This document shows positions 1 to 11,565 of a DNA stretch of 64,000 nt, piece by piece. Every line of letters starts with the position of its first letter. Position 1 is the stretch's first letter. The notes under the pieces were generated by a model. It saw nothing but the letters and a program-made list of their open reading frames with translations. It did no database searches and was not told the DNA's origin. Both the position numbers and the translations under genes were made by a program. This stretch comes from Chlorokybus atmophyticus (lineage: Eukaryota > Streptophyta > Chlorokybophyceae > Chlorokybales > Chlorokybaceae): positions 733,578 to 797,577 of the forward strand of contig RHPI01000277.1 in the NCBI GenBank assembly GCA_009103225.1, in the 5' to 3' direction.

Positions 1-96
1 CCCGCATCAAAAAACAAAACCACACCCACACGCCCCCATGCGCATGCATGTAGCAAGCAAGCTTGCATGAGTTGATGCACAATTCTTGGCGGGCAG

Positions 97-2698
97 GGTG
101 CGGCGGATCCGAAACAAGTGTACAAAGTGGCACAGTTGGGTGAGGGTGACCGGATCCAGACTGGCGACGAGCAGGGTGTGGCGTGCGTGAGGGCATACGA
201 GGCAGCAACCCAACGCGAGCGCGTGGCCGTTTGCGTGCGTGTTGCTGACATCGCCCGCCTCCGCCTCTCAGACAAGGATGAATCCCCACACTCGGCAGAG
301 CTATCACTTGGGTCCGATGCCACCTTCCACTTAGAGTTGCAGGTGTGTGTGCGCGCATGTGATGCACTTAACCCTCTCTTCATGAGGCACCTTCAGGTGC
401 GTGTACTGAGACACAACACACAATGCAGGATGAGGTTGGTGAGGACTTTGTGCCATTGCGTGCTGGCGAGGTCACTCTTTACGTTGAAAACAACGCGCCG
501 GACGTGGCGGAGGTCACAGGCCCCGCCATCGATGAAACCGTCCACGCCTCCGAGCGCAAGCCACTCGCGCTCACCGTCCGCGCTCTCCGCCAGGGCTCGG
601 CCCTCATCCGCGTGCAGCTCGCATCCAACCCTCAGGTTGCCAACTACATTGCCGTCAGGGTTGGTGAGTACGTCACGCCGCGGAAGCCGGTCGTGCATCT
701 GGGCGGGAAAGTGAGGTTCGCTGCGAGTGGAGCGGCACCCACTGCAGAGGTGGGTATATTGTGGACGTACCAAATGCTGGCATCATGTTGGTCTTTTGTG
801 CGCATGCAAGTGTGGTTGTGTGCGCATGTATACTTGTGCGACTTGTCTAGCTGCGCACTGAACCTATGTACCATGTACAGGGCCACAACGTGTGGTATAC
901 GGCAGATCCGAAGGTCTTGCGCATCAGTAAGTGACTGCTGCCCCATCACTGCTTGCATGACATAAGTGGCTGTTGTGGAAAGAAATGATCACAAAGACAT
1001 GTACCAATTGCATCCGTGGTTCTGTCAGATCCTGTGAGTGGAGAGGCAGTGGCGCTGTCAACCGGTACTACAACAGTGCACTACAATGGGACGCATCTGA
1101 AGACCTACACCTCTGCAACTGTTGCCACCATTGCGACCGCGGAGGTGACGCCCCTCGACGGGCTGCGCGTGTTGACGAATGTGCCCGAGCCCGGGGCATC
1201 TGTCCGCCGCCAGCTTTTCACGCTGCGCTTCAAGGACGCCCACAACAACACTATCAGCGACGACGCCGGCAACAATGACAATCGTGTCGAGCAGCGCATC
1301 GCGTTCGTGTGCCGCCTGTCGCCCCCGGAACTTGGCTCTGCTGTCACGTACACAGATGCATACACTGGCCAACACTACTGCATCGTGGAGCTGCACTCGC
1401 CTGCCACACTCGCAGCCTCTGCCCTTCAACTCGGCGTATGTGCTACTCTCTGCATGCGTGCTTGTGCATCTACGTATGCATGTGTGGGATGTGTGGGCGA
1501 GTGCACATGCATGCGTACAAGTGTCTGCGCTTTGCTCCAATGCTGGTGCCTTATGTGTACTTCTTGTACAGGCTGATGTGGTGGAAGCCAAGTCGGTGGT
1601 GGTCAAGGCCGAGGCATTTGGTGGGATAGAGGGCGTGAAGAAGTATTCGGTGGAAGGGCGCACGACAATGCCGTTTGCACCCGGGTTTGAGATTGAGCCT
1701 GCTGCCCCGCCCGAGCTTGTCCTCTCTTCCATTGCTAACGACACCATCCTCACAATATATGGCGACACGGATGCTGTGCAGCCCGTCTGGCACCATCATG
1801 ACGCTCTCCAGGTAGCCTCAACAAACATCATCGCAACATTCAGGTGTGACGCACGCTTTTGGGTACCAGGTAACTGATGGCTGTTGCATCCAGGTGCGTC
1901 GCATCAGTGAAGATACAGGTGTGGGTGGTGCAGCAGGGCGAAGCATGTTTGTTGTCAAGCTTCTGCAGAAGGACAAGCCCTTCTCAGATGTGGTGACCTT
2001 CACCAACCCTGCAACAGGTGCGCTTGTTGGAACCAGATTATGTCATGGTTGCCAAGCAAAGACCATGGAGACAGTATTCTGTTGTCAAAGCCATGTGCAA
2101 GTACTAATGAAATGGTACATTAGGGCAACGACAAGAGCTGCGCGTGCAGTTGCCGTCCGGCAGCGTGCTGCCAAAGCTGGCAAAGCTCGCACTTGGCGCG
2201 TTGACCGTGCTTGCGTGCGTGCTCGCCAGCCTCCTGTGCATGGCGAGGGCACGCGGCGGCGCTGCGCCACGCCGACCCAAACCATCACACCGCACGACGG
2301 AACCGCCAGCTGGCGCTCCCCCTGCAGGTGCACACGTTAGCATACCATGTGGCATGCTCAATGAAGGGCTGGCCTACATGAAATGCTACAGCAATGTGTT
2401 TCCCGCCCTGAAGCATCAGCGTGTTGTATTATTATATGCTAATGATGGACTGCATTCAGGTCGTTTACAACTGTGTCGATGTGCAGGTGCGACACCGTCT
2501 CCTGCAGCGCCCCCAGTGCCGATATCCCCGGTCCCGCTGCTTCCAGGGCAGTCGCCAACTCCGTTTCGCAGCTACCGGGATGACAGCGGTGACGTAGTAA
2601 CGCCCACCGGATATCGCAATGGCAGCCCATACACCACCCCCGCGGTGCAGCAGAGGCGCTCGCCAAGCCATTGGGGCGAGCCCACGCTCACGAGGTGA
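97..2698 (+). CDS. NUP210: Nuclear pore membrane glycoprotein 210 (gp210/NUP210), C-terminal part
   Basis: Single-pass membrane nucleoporin that lines the nuclear pore in the perinuclear space. The 5' part lies left of the window. Visible exons are 97-342, 429-749, 881-926, 1029-1435, 1572-1811, 1894-2017, 2124-2327 and 2487-2698, all with GT-AG introns and continuous phase (599 residues). The exons carry Ig-like beta-rich repeats; the segment around 650-749 (VRVGEYVTPRKPVVHLGG) resembles the plant gp210 block that reads roughly VKVGAHIYPQNPVLHVG. Exon 2124-2327 encodes one hydrophobic helix (LAKLALGALTVLACVLASLL) followed by basic residues. The last exon is a Pro/Ser-rich tail ending in TGA, as expected for the pore-side tail of gp210. 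Identity rests on the repeat pattern plus the single C-terminal membrane helix. Confidence 0.8.
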
Positions 2699-5600
2699 TA
2701 TTTGAACTTGTGCGCGTGTAGCTGAGGGTTCCGCACAGTACATTTGGATGGAGTTGTGGTAGCCAGTTTCCTTTTCTTTGCGCTTTGCTCTTGCTTTTGT
2801 GCATATGATAGGTAGCCTTATTTACAGAGAGTCACTATTGAGAGTTAGTATTTGCACTTGATCTACCACAGCTAGTGTTAATGTATTGACTGTACAGCAA
2901 CCCTGATCTGGTTGTCATGTGCGTGTCGGCAACCAACCATGCAAATCTAATAAGTGAACTTACTGCAAATGCTCTGAGTGCTCGTTGATGGTTGAGCTGA
3001 ATATGCATAAACGCAATTGGTGTTGTGCATAAAGCAATGTATCTGAAACTTAGCAAGCGGTAAGCACGACATAGTACATAACATCAAAGCGGATGATAAG
3101 CATTGCAAAATCCAAGAACTGTACCGAAACATGTAGGAAAAATATTGTATTGAAATGGTCTCACTCATCGATTATGCTGGAGTGCACGAGCTTGACGGTG
3201 GTGTGCAGCTATTATGCTACATGTTGGCACACACTGATAATGTAGCATGCGTGCTATACGTATACGTAGCGTAGCATTACACTTATATAAATGTACCGAC
3301 GGACTACTTTTACCAAGCTCATTGTGTTAGCACTTTGCTCGCCGCAATTGTATTGTGTCCATTACTCTTGTAGTAGAGTCTTTGGATTGCATGCTACATG
3401 AAATGCAAACTCTGAAACAATCGCAATGTCCATAAAAAGAGTGCTAATTTTTTGTTAACTCAAAAGAATGATGCCGTACAATGTGTGCATTGATAGATGT
3501 ATACTGATTGAGCTAATTGGTGAGTGTGAAGCAAAAACTCTTGAAATGCTGATGATTATGCAGCTTACCAATGCGCAATGCTATAGTATTGATACTCAAG
3601 TAACATCAGACTTGATGATGAGTGCGCGAAACAGTTTAATATATGTTCCACAACGCGTATCAATGCTATGGTCACGTTTCTACCCTATGATATGCTTTAC
3701 AATTTCAAGTTAAAATAAGTTATCAGATTTGCACAGCATATGTTACTCATGTTACTGCACCCGGTCTTTATAGCAATGAGACATGTGTTTGTAAGCACAT
3801 GTTTATAAATAGCTAATGCAACTTGCAACTAAAAGGTTACTCATTTGCAATATGCTCAAGTTGGCACATGCTTATCATGTTTACATATCTAAGCATAATG
3901 TGCTGCAGTTTTCATATGACGGTGAAATTGCTGTCATGCTTAACCATTACTTCAAAAATCTCAGATTTGAACTTTTGAATTTACTTTTTAGTTGTGCATC
4001 TAAGACACATGTGTATTTGATATATAATGCCGCAATACGTTGTTTGCAGCCGAGTTGCCAAGCCCGATTTTAATATAGTTTTCATATGATTTTTTCATAT
4101 AGGCATCAAAATTAGTATGGTAGTCTTATCATATAATCGTCATCTATTTTTGTGTTTACCGCCTGCATCGTTAGTTGCGTCATCGCTATTCATTATGATC
4201 GCCCAAGCAGCATGTGCATTTTTTATTGTTGAGGTAAGATAGGCGCCCGGCAATGGTCAGACTGGTGTGGCTCCATTCAACCACGTGATGAAGTATACAG
4301 GTCAACGAACCGATTCTAAACCATGCAATTTCACTCATTTTATAGACCACAAGTTAAGTTCATAGGCAAGGACCAAGTAAGCCACATTATATGCGCTTTT
4401 TAGCTAAGTTAATTCGAAGGTTGTAAAACTTGGAAGTTGTGTTGTTTATCTTAATGTTAAGCACACGAGCAAGTGAGTACGTAATTTAACAATATATTGT
4501 TAAAGAGATTATTAAACAAATAAGATGTGAACAAGTGTGTTTCGGACAGAACTTCATCTTGTATTAGTCGTAGGCACTTTGCAAGTGTAAGATAACTTAA
4601 GCACCATAATCCATGTGGCGCTGAAGGTCTTTTGATGTGGCGACAACATTATTGCTACTACACTGCATTAGTAAAGGACTATGCGAACAATAACGGCAAT
4701 GGCTATTTATGTTTTGCGCTCGTGATGTGAGTTAATCATACTTAAAATGATGCGTATCTGGCGGGTAATCCAGGGGCACCGGTAGCGGCACCGCTAGTGT
4801 GGTGCCTTAACCTCATGTGCAGTCCAACCCTCGTAACATGGATGACTGCGCTGTCATGTTGACTAGGATAATATATCAGTTGCTGTGCCTTGTGGATTTT
4901 GCACCTTTTCATGGTTGTGTACCAACTTGCATGAAATGTAGTAACATATGTATTGTACGGCTTTAGCTTGTCCACCGCGAGCTAATGTGCACTACCTGTT
5001 ACAGCTTTGTGAGACGGTGCCGACATAAGACCGCGACGCTGTCCACCTTGTTGTCGTCGGCGTCAGCCATGGCAACCCCTTTGTTTAACGTTAGCAACTT
5101 TGACGAAGATAGTGGCGGCTTCTCTAAGAGGTGTAACGCCGACATACCTCAACATGACTCATCAAGTTGGTCACTAAATGAATACCACGGTAGTATTGCT
5201 CAAACGATGGTGCTATGGAAAGCAACTATCACAATCAGCAAAACAGACTTCGGCAAGAGCATCTACGTAAAAAACAAAATTCAATCAACGTTGATGTCGA
5301 TGTATCGATGAGGAGCACAAGCAATTGGACGCTCTCAGGCGTGAAGTCATGGACGAGGTTCACACTGACATGAAATGCCGATTTATGCAACGGAAGGCAT
5401 TTGCACAAAAAGTCAAATTAAGTCGTATGTTGTACCTTATTGTAGTTGGTTAACTAATTTTACTGCTAATGTGTAACGTGTTTTAGTGTTGTGTGTAAGC
5501 CACCTGATGCATACACACGTGCATGGTAGTGGAAAATCTGCAGGTGGGGTGCTGGAGGTATGCAGCTGAGCTGTATACTCACAAGCACTTTCAGGTTTTT

Positions 5601-6069
5601 TATGTTTGTATACACGTTACATTATCACTTTAACCATTAATGTTGTCCATGTGCTTACACATAAACAACAATGCAGGTGTAAGAAGATGAGATTTGTGGA
5701 CGCCTACCGTTGATATAATGTGCTACCCAACTCCACTTAAAGTTGCAAAAAACAGTACTAAATACAATTACCGGCCAGTTGCTAAGTTGTTGTTCACGAT
5801 GTGGAAAATTTAAGATTTGACGGAGCAGCTGCGATGTGCGTAGCGGCGTTGGCGTGCGTGCGTGCGTCGCAAATCTTACACGGTGACTGACAAGGGATCG
5901 AGGGCCTAACGAGTGCCTGACCCTGCCTGACCCTACCTGACGTGACGGATTGTTCCATAAAGGGACTTTTTAGGACGGCCGTTTCTACCAAGCAATATAT
6001 ACCGACGGCAAGCGGTCGACCGACAAGTACAATCGACGGCGGCTTGCCTGTGACGGCAACATCGCACTT

Positions 6070-6370
6070 TAAGGTGATGGCCGATTGTCGGTCGTCCCAT
6101 TTGCGCGATGGCGACCTATCTGTTTAGCGGATAAGTCACGTTTTTGTCACATATAGTGACGTCCGATCGCCGGTCGTACCTTGACCGTCGAAAAGTATGC
6201 GCGACGGCCTGCCTACTTTGGCAAGCCAGTCACCGTTAGTCCCTATCAGGTGACCTTACCGCATTTATTAAGTGACGGCCGATCGCCGGTCGTGCACTTA
6301 ACGCGGCGGCGACCTACTTATTGTGTGTCAAGTATGATAAGCAAGTGACCGCCGGTCCTTAAGGGTCGGC
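6070..6370. repeat. Degenerate satellite-like repeat (CCGATCGCCGGTCGT unit)
   Basis: A core reading GTGACG.CCGATCGCCGGTCGT recurs at about 6074 (diverged), 6156 and 6272, with a shorter copy near 6345. Spacing is roughly 80-116 bases. The core is itself an imperfect palindrome around CGATCG. Between cores, related GACGGC/CGACCTAC words recur. It looks like an old tandem repeat rather than coding sequence. Confidence 0.5.
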
Positions 6371-6429
6371 AAGTCGGGACGGTGGTACTGGCCGGCTAGT
6401 CGAGACGCTGGTACAATGCAGCCGCCGTA

Positions 6430-6545
6430 TTATGTCAATGGTACGAACAGTGCCATTGTTGCAATGGCACTATCGTACCATACCAATGGTACCATAGTGC
6501 CATTGCGACAATGGTACTTTCGTACCATGATAATAATACTATAAT
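6430..6545. repeat. Nested inverted repeats of ATGGTAC / GTACCAT
   Basis: Two adjacent imperfect hairpins share arms built from CAATGGTAC and GTACCATTG with AGTGCCATTG in between. The first covers about 6437-6482 and the second about 6485-6531. They are followed by an ATAATACTAT repeat. The arms of the two hairpins are also direct repeats of each other. Confidence 0.6.
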
Positions 6546-6640
6546 ACTATAATGCCGTTGCGACAACGCGTTTGAATAACTTAGGCTGCCCAAGTTATTT
6601 AAATGCACACTGGCTTCAAGATGAACAGAACAGCGTTGTG

Positions 6641-6676
<36 letters not shown>
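6641..6676. repeat. (GGC)n trinucleotide tract
   Basis: Uninterrupted GGC repeat of about 12 units. It lies inside a 42-codon frame from ATG 6621 to TAA 6746 that would read as a poly-Ala stretch followed by MASCRLAWLLSKTVLRATP, reminiscent of a targeting peptide. No splice donor or downstream exon could be tied to it, so it is listed as a repeat only. Confidence 0.6.
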
Positions 6677-7086
6677 AATGGCTAGCTGTAGGTTAGCTTG
6701 GTTGCTGTCTAAAACTGTACTACGCGCAACACCGCATGCCATCTAACCACCCTCCTTGCCTTTGGGCGGCCAGGCCAGGCCAGGCTAGGCCAGACCAGGC
6801 CAGGCGGCGGCAGCGGCGGCGGAGTAGGAACGGCGGCGGCGGAGCTGGGGCGGGCGGTGCAGGAGCCGCAGCTCAGTACAAGGGTAGTACTAGCAGTAGT
6901 ACCTAAGGTAGTAGTAGCAGTAGTGGTAGTGGTAGCAGTAGTGGTAGTCTCGTTGTACTAGCAGTAGTAGTAGTAGCTTAGTATATTACATTGTAATTTA
7001 TTTATTTTTCTTGTTTTCTATTAATTGTCACGCATTCTTGCACAGCTAATGATGACAATCACGTGTGACACCCATTCATGACTGAG

Positions 7087-7264
7087 CGGTACCAGCAGGT
7101 ACCTTTCAAGGTACATATCATTAACGATAGGTACCTTAAGGTACCTGACAATTACGCTCAGTTAGCGTACAGTCGCCGGTACCTAGCTGATAGGTATCGG
7201 TTAGTTACCTGTTAGTTAGGTCGAGGACCCTTTGCTTAACTGTTGAGTACCTAAAAGGTACCTA
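7087..7264. repeat. Cluster of GGTACC palindromes
   Basis: GGTACC occurs repeatedly in about 180 bases, including the perfect 18-base palindrome AGGTACCTTAAGGTACCT near 7131-7148 and diverged copies (GGTACATATC, AGGTATCGG). The density is far above chance for a six-base word. Confidence 0.6.
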
Positions 7265-9515
7265 TTAATTAGGGTCAGTCCCTTTATGCAAATGGCCGCC
7301 AACTAATGGTGCCGGCCGTTATGCTCAGGTCCCTGTATCGAGATTGCTGGTAGACTGAAGGTCGACAGTCTAAATGAGTATCCTCAGGTGCACGGCCGTT
7401 GCCAATATCCAGTCGGCCGGTAAGGGAAACATTTTGCGACGTGCGTGCATACGTACGCATGTAATGGCCGCCCAATTAGCACCTCTCTACCCACTTTAAG
7501 AACATTGAAACGAAGATGGTAATTTGGCAACACTAGATTATAGTGTCACTTATCGCTTTGAGAGGAGACATATGCATGACAAGCACTGCTCAGCACTGCT
7601 TGTCTCAACTGAGTGAGGCGCTACCATGGCGGGTCGCCCGCAGTAGTCTTCAACAGTCTGGGTGCTGGCGACGTCATTAGCGTGGCCTACAATGTAGGGC
7701 TATAACATGCACAAGAAAGCGCACAGTGGACTAACAGTCTCGGCCGCGTGATCACAAAAGTTGGCACCTGCCGCACCACCACTATTGGACACAAAAGACT
7801 CTTGCATAAAATTAATCATGGATTTCATGGCGCTTTTTGCCAGTATCGGCATTGAGGGGTTTGTGTTGAATTTGTTTTCTTTGTCCTGTAAGACAAGCTC
7901 TTCCCTCATCACACCTGTCTCACCGTCCGTGGTGTACAAGGCACAATACTTGGCAAGTATTCAGTGGCCAATTCATAATGGAACACTTTTGCCCGGAAAA
8001 ACGAACTCGACATAGAGATTAACAACCTTGGAAACAAAGTTTGAGCGGCTTGCTGCGTACGCACAGCGCCACGTGACAATCATTATACGCAAAGCGCTGG
8101 ACACCATTCACGTAGCTACACAATGGCGTATTGGTCAGCTTGCAGGACTTCTAAAGATTAAGATGTAATTGTGAGTTGTCGTGATTGATAATGGCAGTTA
8201 GCGACCGACACTGACGCATATATAAACCGTAACGGTTATATGCGACACATGTACATAGCGTTGCCGATAGCGTTATCGCAACCAAAGAAGCCTTGCACAT
8301 TTTTGCAAATGTACAGAAATGTAAGCTAGGTGTGCATAATGCTTTGCAAGCAAAATATGTTGAGACTCACATGATTTGGGGACATAGCCATGGTTTAATT
8401 GTATGCAAACGACATTGTGTGTTATATTAAAGATCTGCTAGTGGTTGATATTTTAAACTATCAGCAGGTGATATACATAGGTAATAGGTAACCTGTTGAA
8501 TGATGGTATTTATATAAGTAACATGTTACAGCTAACACAAACACATTAGGCTGACACTTCATCGTTCTTAAACATGCACTTATCTCAGCACCCATCAGTG
8601 GGTTTATGTACCAAAGTTTATTTTAAGTTTGCTTTATTAAAGTTCGCATTTATTTCAATGCGCATTGGAAAAACTGCGTGCAGCATCGCATCCATCTTCG
8701 GATCTTAACCAAATGTTTATTTAAGCAGTGCAAACATTGCCCCCAGTTGCAATGCTGGGATCAATTACCATGTGTAGTGTGGTGTCTGTGATATTAGTGC
8801 ATGCGTTTTAATATGCTATATACATTCAAGCATGATTTTGTATCAGCAATTAACGTCGTGCTCATGATGATTGCAAAAAGATGCAATACGATGGTCATAG
8901 CAAACGTCACGTACTTGGTGTCACTCAGTCGCCGTATGTTCACGCTAATACGTTTTATATTATCAAAAATGCAATTATGTGTATCTTATCATGTGTGCAC
9001 CAGCATTATGCGTGTAAGGGGAGCACAGAAGTGCCCTCATGTATACTATGCAAGTAGTTCAGTCATTAACACCACTTAATATGCGAAGCAAGCAATTGTG
9101 CTGCTCGTTGTAAGTGACGCACACGCTGTCCCAACCTCAATAACTTAAACCGTATGAAGTACTAATGTCCGCAATGTCCAATTGCACGAAGGTAATTGGC
9201 TCACTGTAACGCTTTTTTATATAAATGAGACGCGATTATTGCTGCCGCATCATGCAAGGCTTACATCCATGTTCACGCTGCTGAAGGGCCCAGCTACCTA
9301 TTGTACTTGCTATCGTGCGTACTTTGCACTGTGCATTGCTTGCACTCACCCGCCACTAGCCCCGCTTTTCTTCACATACACCAGCAGGCCAAGTTGCTTG
9401 ATTTTCTTGGCTACCGTGCATACCGTCACTCTCTTTATAAGAGTACACTTTATCCCGAGAAAACACGTACCTATAGGCCATCATTAAATTATCTTTCACC
9501 TGCCGGTAGGTCACA

Positions 9516-10045
9516 ATGTCGTCACGCAACAGAGCATCACAGCAACGTCACGCCAGCCAGCAGGCTGCTCGTGACGCTGCTGCGACGTCAGCAACTCTCC
9601 TGGTAAGTGGTACAGATTATGTGGTACATATTGAATTACCAGCTCAGGGGGTGAGCTAGCCCCTCAAGTTGAGGGGCCTCAAGTGCACGGTGCCGTACGG
9701 ACCACACGATGGAGCACTATCGATGGGGTCTCCACATGTGGGGTGCACAGCACAGCCTGTGACGCTGCGGAATCTCTTACTAGATTAAAGGGTCACAGCG
9801 ACAACAATTAGGGTCTCGTTAATAAGCTATCCACTGGATCTGCATTTTGTGCTCAGTGGCCGTACGTTAGGCTTATCCTCTTTTACTAATTATATATACG
9901 TCTCGAAAACTTCTCGGTCCATTGTGTACAGGTCAGCACTTCACTGAACTACGCTGTCCTACCACAAACTTCTCCAAGATCGTACGTTAACTGTACGACT
10001 GCGTACTTAACACCCGTTACAGCGCCTGTGTGCGGCACACAGTGA
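9516..10045 (+). CDS. Hypothetical two-exon small gene (doubtful)
   Basis: An ATG at 9516 opens 29 codons rich in Ser, Gln, Arg and Ala that end exactly at a good donor (CTG|GTAAGTGG, 9602). An acceptor TGTACAG at 9925-9931 starts 38 codons in matching phase (9932-10045), beginning VSTSLNYAVLPQTSPRSYV and ending in TGA. A potential donor overlaps that stop (CA|GTGAGT), so more exons are possible. No family is recognised. The support is only the ATG-donor-acceptor-frame consistency. Confidence 0.25.
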
Positions 10046-10558
10046 GTGCCCCCTAAAAAGGGGCCCTTATCAGCACTTGTTTTGACACATATATAAAGCA
10101 GCTGAAACGCGAATGGGGCAGAGCGGCAGTGAGTGCATTCTGCGCAGTGTGTGGCTGAGTTCTCTAAAGGCGGCGGCGGCGGCATTGGCATAGAGAGAGC
10201 GGTTTCACAGCTTCAGCAAGCGGTCCACTTATCTGCAGTAAGTAAGAGCCCATGCCCGTAGACCGCTGCTTGCTTGCTTGCTTGCAATGCGCTTCTGCAG
10301 CTGGCAACGGCAATCCCTGCATGCATGGAGCTGTGTGAGCTTGTGTCGTTGTGGTCTGTTGCATTGCATTGACATCGGCTGCCTTCAAGCTCCCTCATTG
10401 CTGTTGCTTGCTGCTTCACGTTTGTGCTTGCGCAAGGGCTGCATGCATGCATGCTGCACTGTGCCACAGAGTGCGTGCACCGTGCGCATGTCAGCAAGTG
10501 TACACACTCGCACACACCAGTGTCTAACGCAGTCCTTCCTTCAATGCAGTCAGCAAGC
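10046..10558. other. Intergenic / probable 5' region of the next gene
   Basis: About 500 bases before the next start codon. It contains a short GGC run at about 10169-10183 and a GCTT run near 10268. The sequence is GC-richer than the preceding desert, in keeping with a promoter and 5' untranslated region for the four-helix membrane protein. No specific element is recognised. Confidence 0.4.
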
Positions 10559-11565
10559 ATGGCGACCGAGGCCCCCACGCGCATCGTGATCGACCCAATG
10601 ATGGTGGGCCCGACCAAGGGCGACAACGTCAACAACACCGCCCCCGCCGGGGCGCGCCAAGGGGCGAGCGGCAACAGTCTCAAGGTCCTCAAGGTCCTGG
10701 AGATTCTAGGGGTGCTGCTTGGCGCCGCCGGTCTGCTGGTAAGACCAAGGAGAGCAAACAACCAAGCATCAGCCCCCCATCCACATCCCTGCTCTCCTTC
10801 CTGCTGCTTCTCTGTCTTTTGAGTGCCACTTCCTGGGCACTCAACCGCTTGATTACCTCCTCTCCCCTCTCTCCTTTCAGTGCTTGTGCGCATTGCGTGC
10901 ACCCGCACAGAGGCGTGTGTGTATATGTGGTTGAGCCAGCGTACCTTTGGTGTTGTGGTGCTTGTACTGATTCTCAATCTCTGTGTGTGTGTGACACTGG
11001 CAGTTCGCTTTCATCTACCTGGTGTGGGTGGTGCACACATTCGACAAGGGCGAGACCGTCAACATCGCCAAGGGGACGTGGGACGCATGGATCTTCGTCC
11101 TGCTCGCGGGTCTGTACCTCATCCCAACCTACCTTATCCCCAAGGTGCCCTTCTTCCCCATCGTCCACGCCTTCTTCGTCGCCATCTCGTGGGTCTATCT
11201 GGGCGGAGTAAGTACAAATTCGCACGCAGCACTGCCTTCGTCTCAAATGCTAGTCACACTTGGATGCCTCTTGCATGTGCGTGTGTGTGTTACTCAGATA
11301 ATCAACTGCCTGCACAGACTGGCGCTGCGATGATCACCGCCTGCAACACTGTCACTGGCGTTGAAAACTACTGCAAGTGAGTGTTGATCCCTGATGACTC
11401 TTGTCAAAGCTGATGTTCAACACACATACCCGTGACTCATTGTGTGCTCTCTTCAACAGGTTTGTTCGTCTCGGCTTTGTCGGCTTCCTCTTCACGTGGG
11501 TGGCGTTCATCTCCCTGGCAATCATCACCTCCCTCAAGTACAGGCACCACTTCTCCAAGTACTAA
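10559..11565 (+). CDS. Four-transmembrane protein, function unknown
   Basis: Exons 10559-10738, 11004-11207, 11318-11376 and 11460-11565 join in phase to 182 residues. The N-terminal 45 residues are hydrophilic and Ala/Gly/Asn-rich. Four hydrophobic segments follow: EILGVLLGAAGLLVFAFIYL (across the first intron), WIFVLLAGLYLIPTYLI, FFPIVHAFFVAISWVYLGG, and FVGFLFTWVAFISLAIITSL near the C-terminus. A loop with two cysteines (ITACNTVTGVENYCK) lies between helices 3 and 4. The tail YRHHFSKY is short and basic. The topology is like MARVEL-type tetraspan proteins, but no signature allows a family call. The strong acceptor/donor signals and the hydrophobic pattern make the gene itself secure. Confidence 0.8.

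Larger units (their letters stand above)
2699..9515. other. AT-rich region without a convincing gene
   Basis: About 6.8 kb with no exon chain that I can support. Open frames are short (up to about 108 codons, for example 4985-5311 and 7700-8015), lack splice context and resemble no family I know. Base composition is more AT-rich than the gene-bearing parts. Repeat structures described separately occur at 6.0-6.4, 6.43-6.55, 6.64-6.68, 6.88-6.98 (AGT/GTA trinucleotide runs) and 7.08-7.27 kb. The stretch could be decayed mobile DNA, but no transposase, integrase or reverse transcriptase motif is visible. Confidence 0.6.

Noticed and set aside
4985-5311. 108-codon frame in the desert
   Set aside because: Composition is unlike the recognised genes and it matches no family; without splice or homology support it is not reported as a gene.
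7700-8015. Opposed frames of about 80 codons in the AT-rich desert
   Set aside because: Considered as a transposon fragment; no catalytic motif, terminal repeats or second exon was visible.
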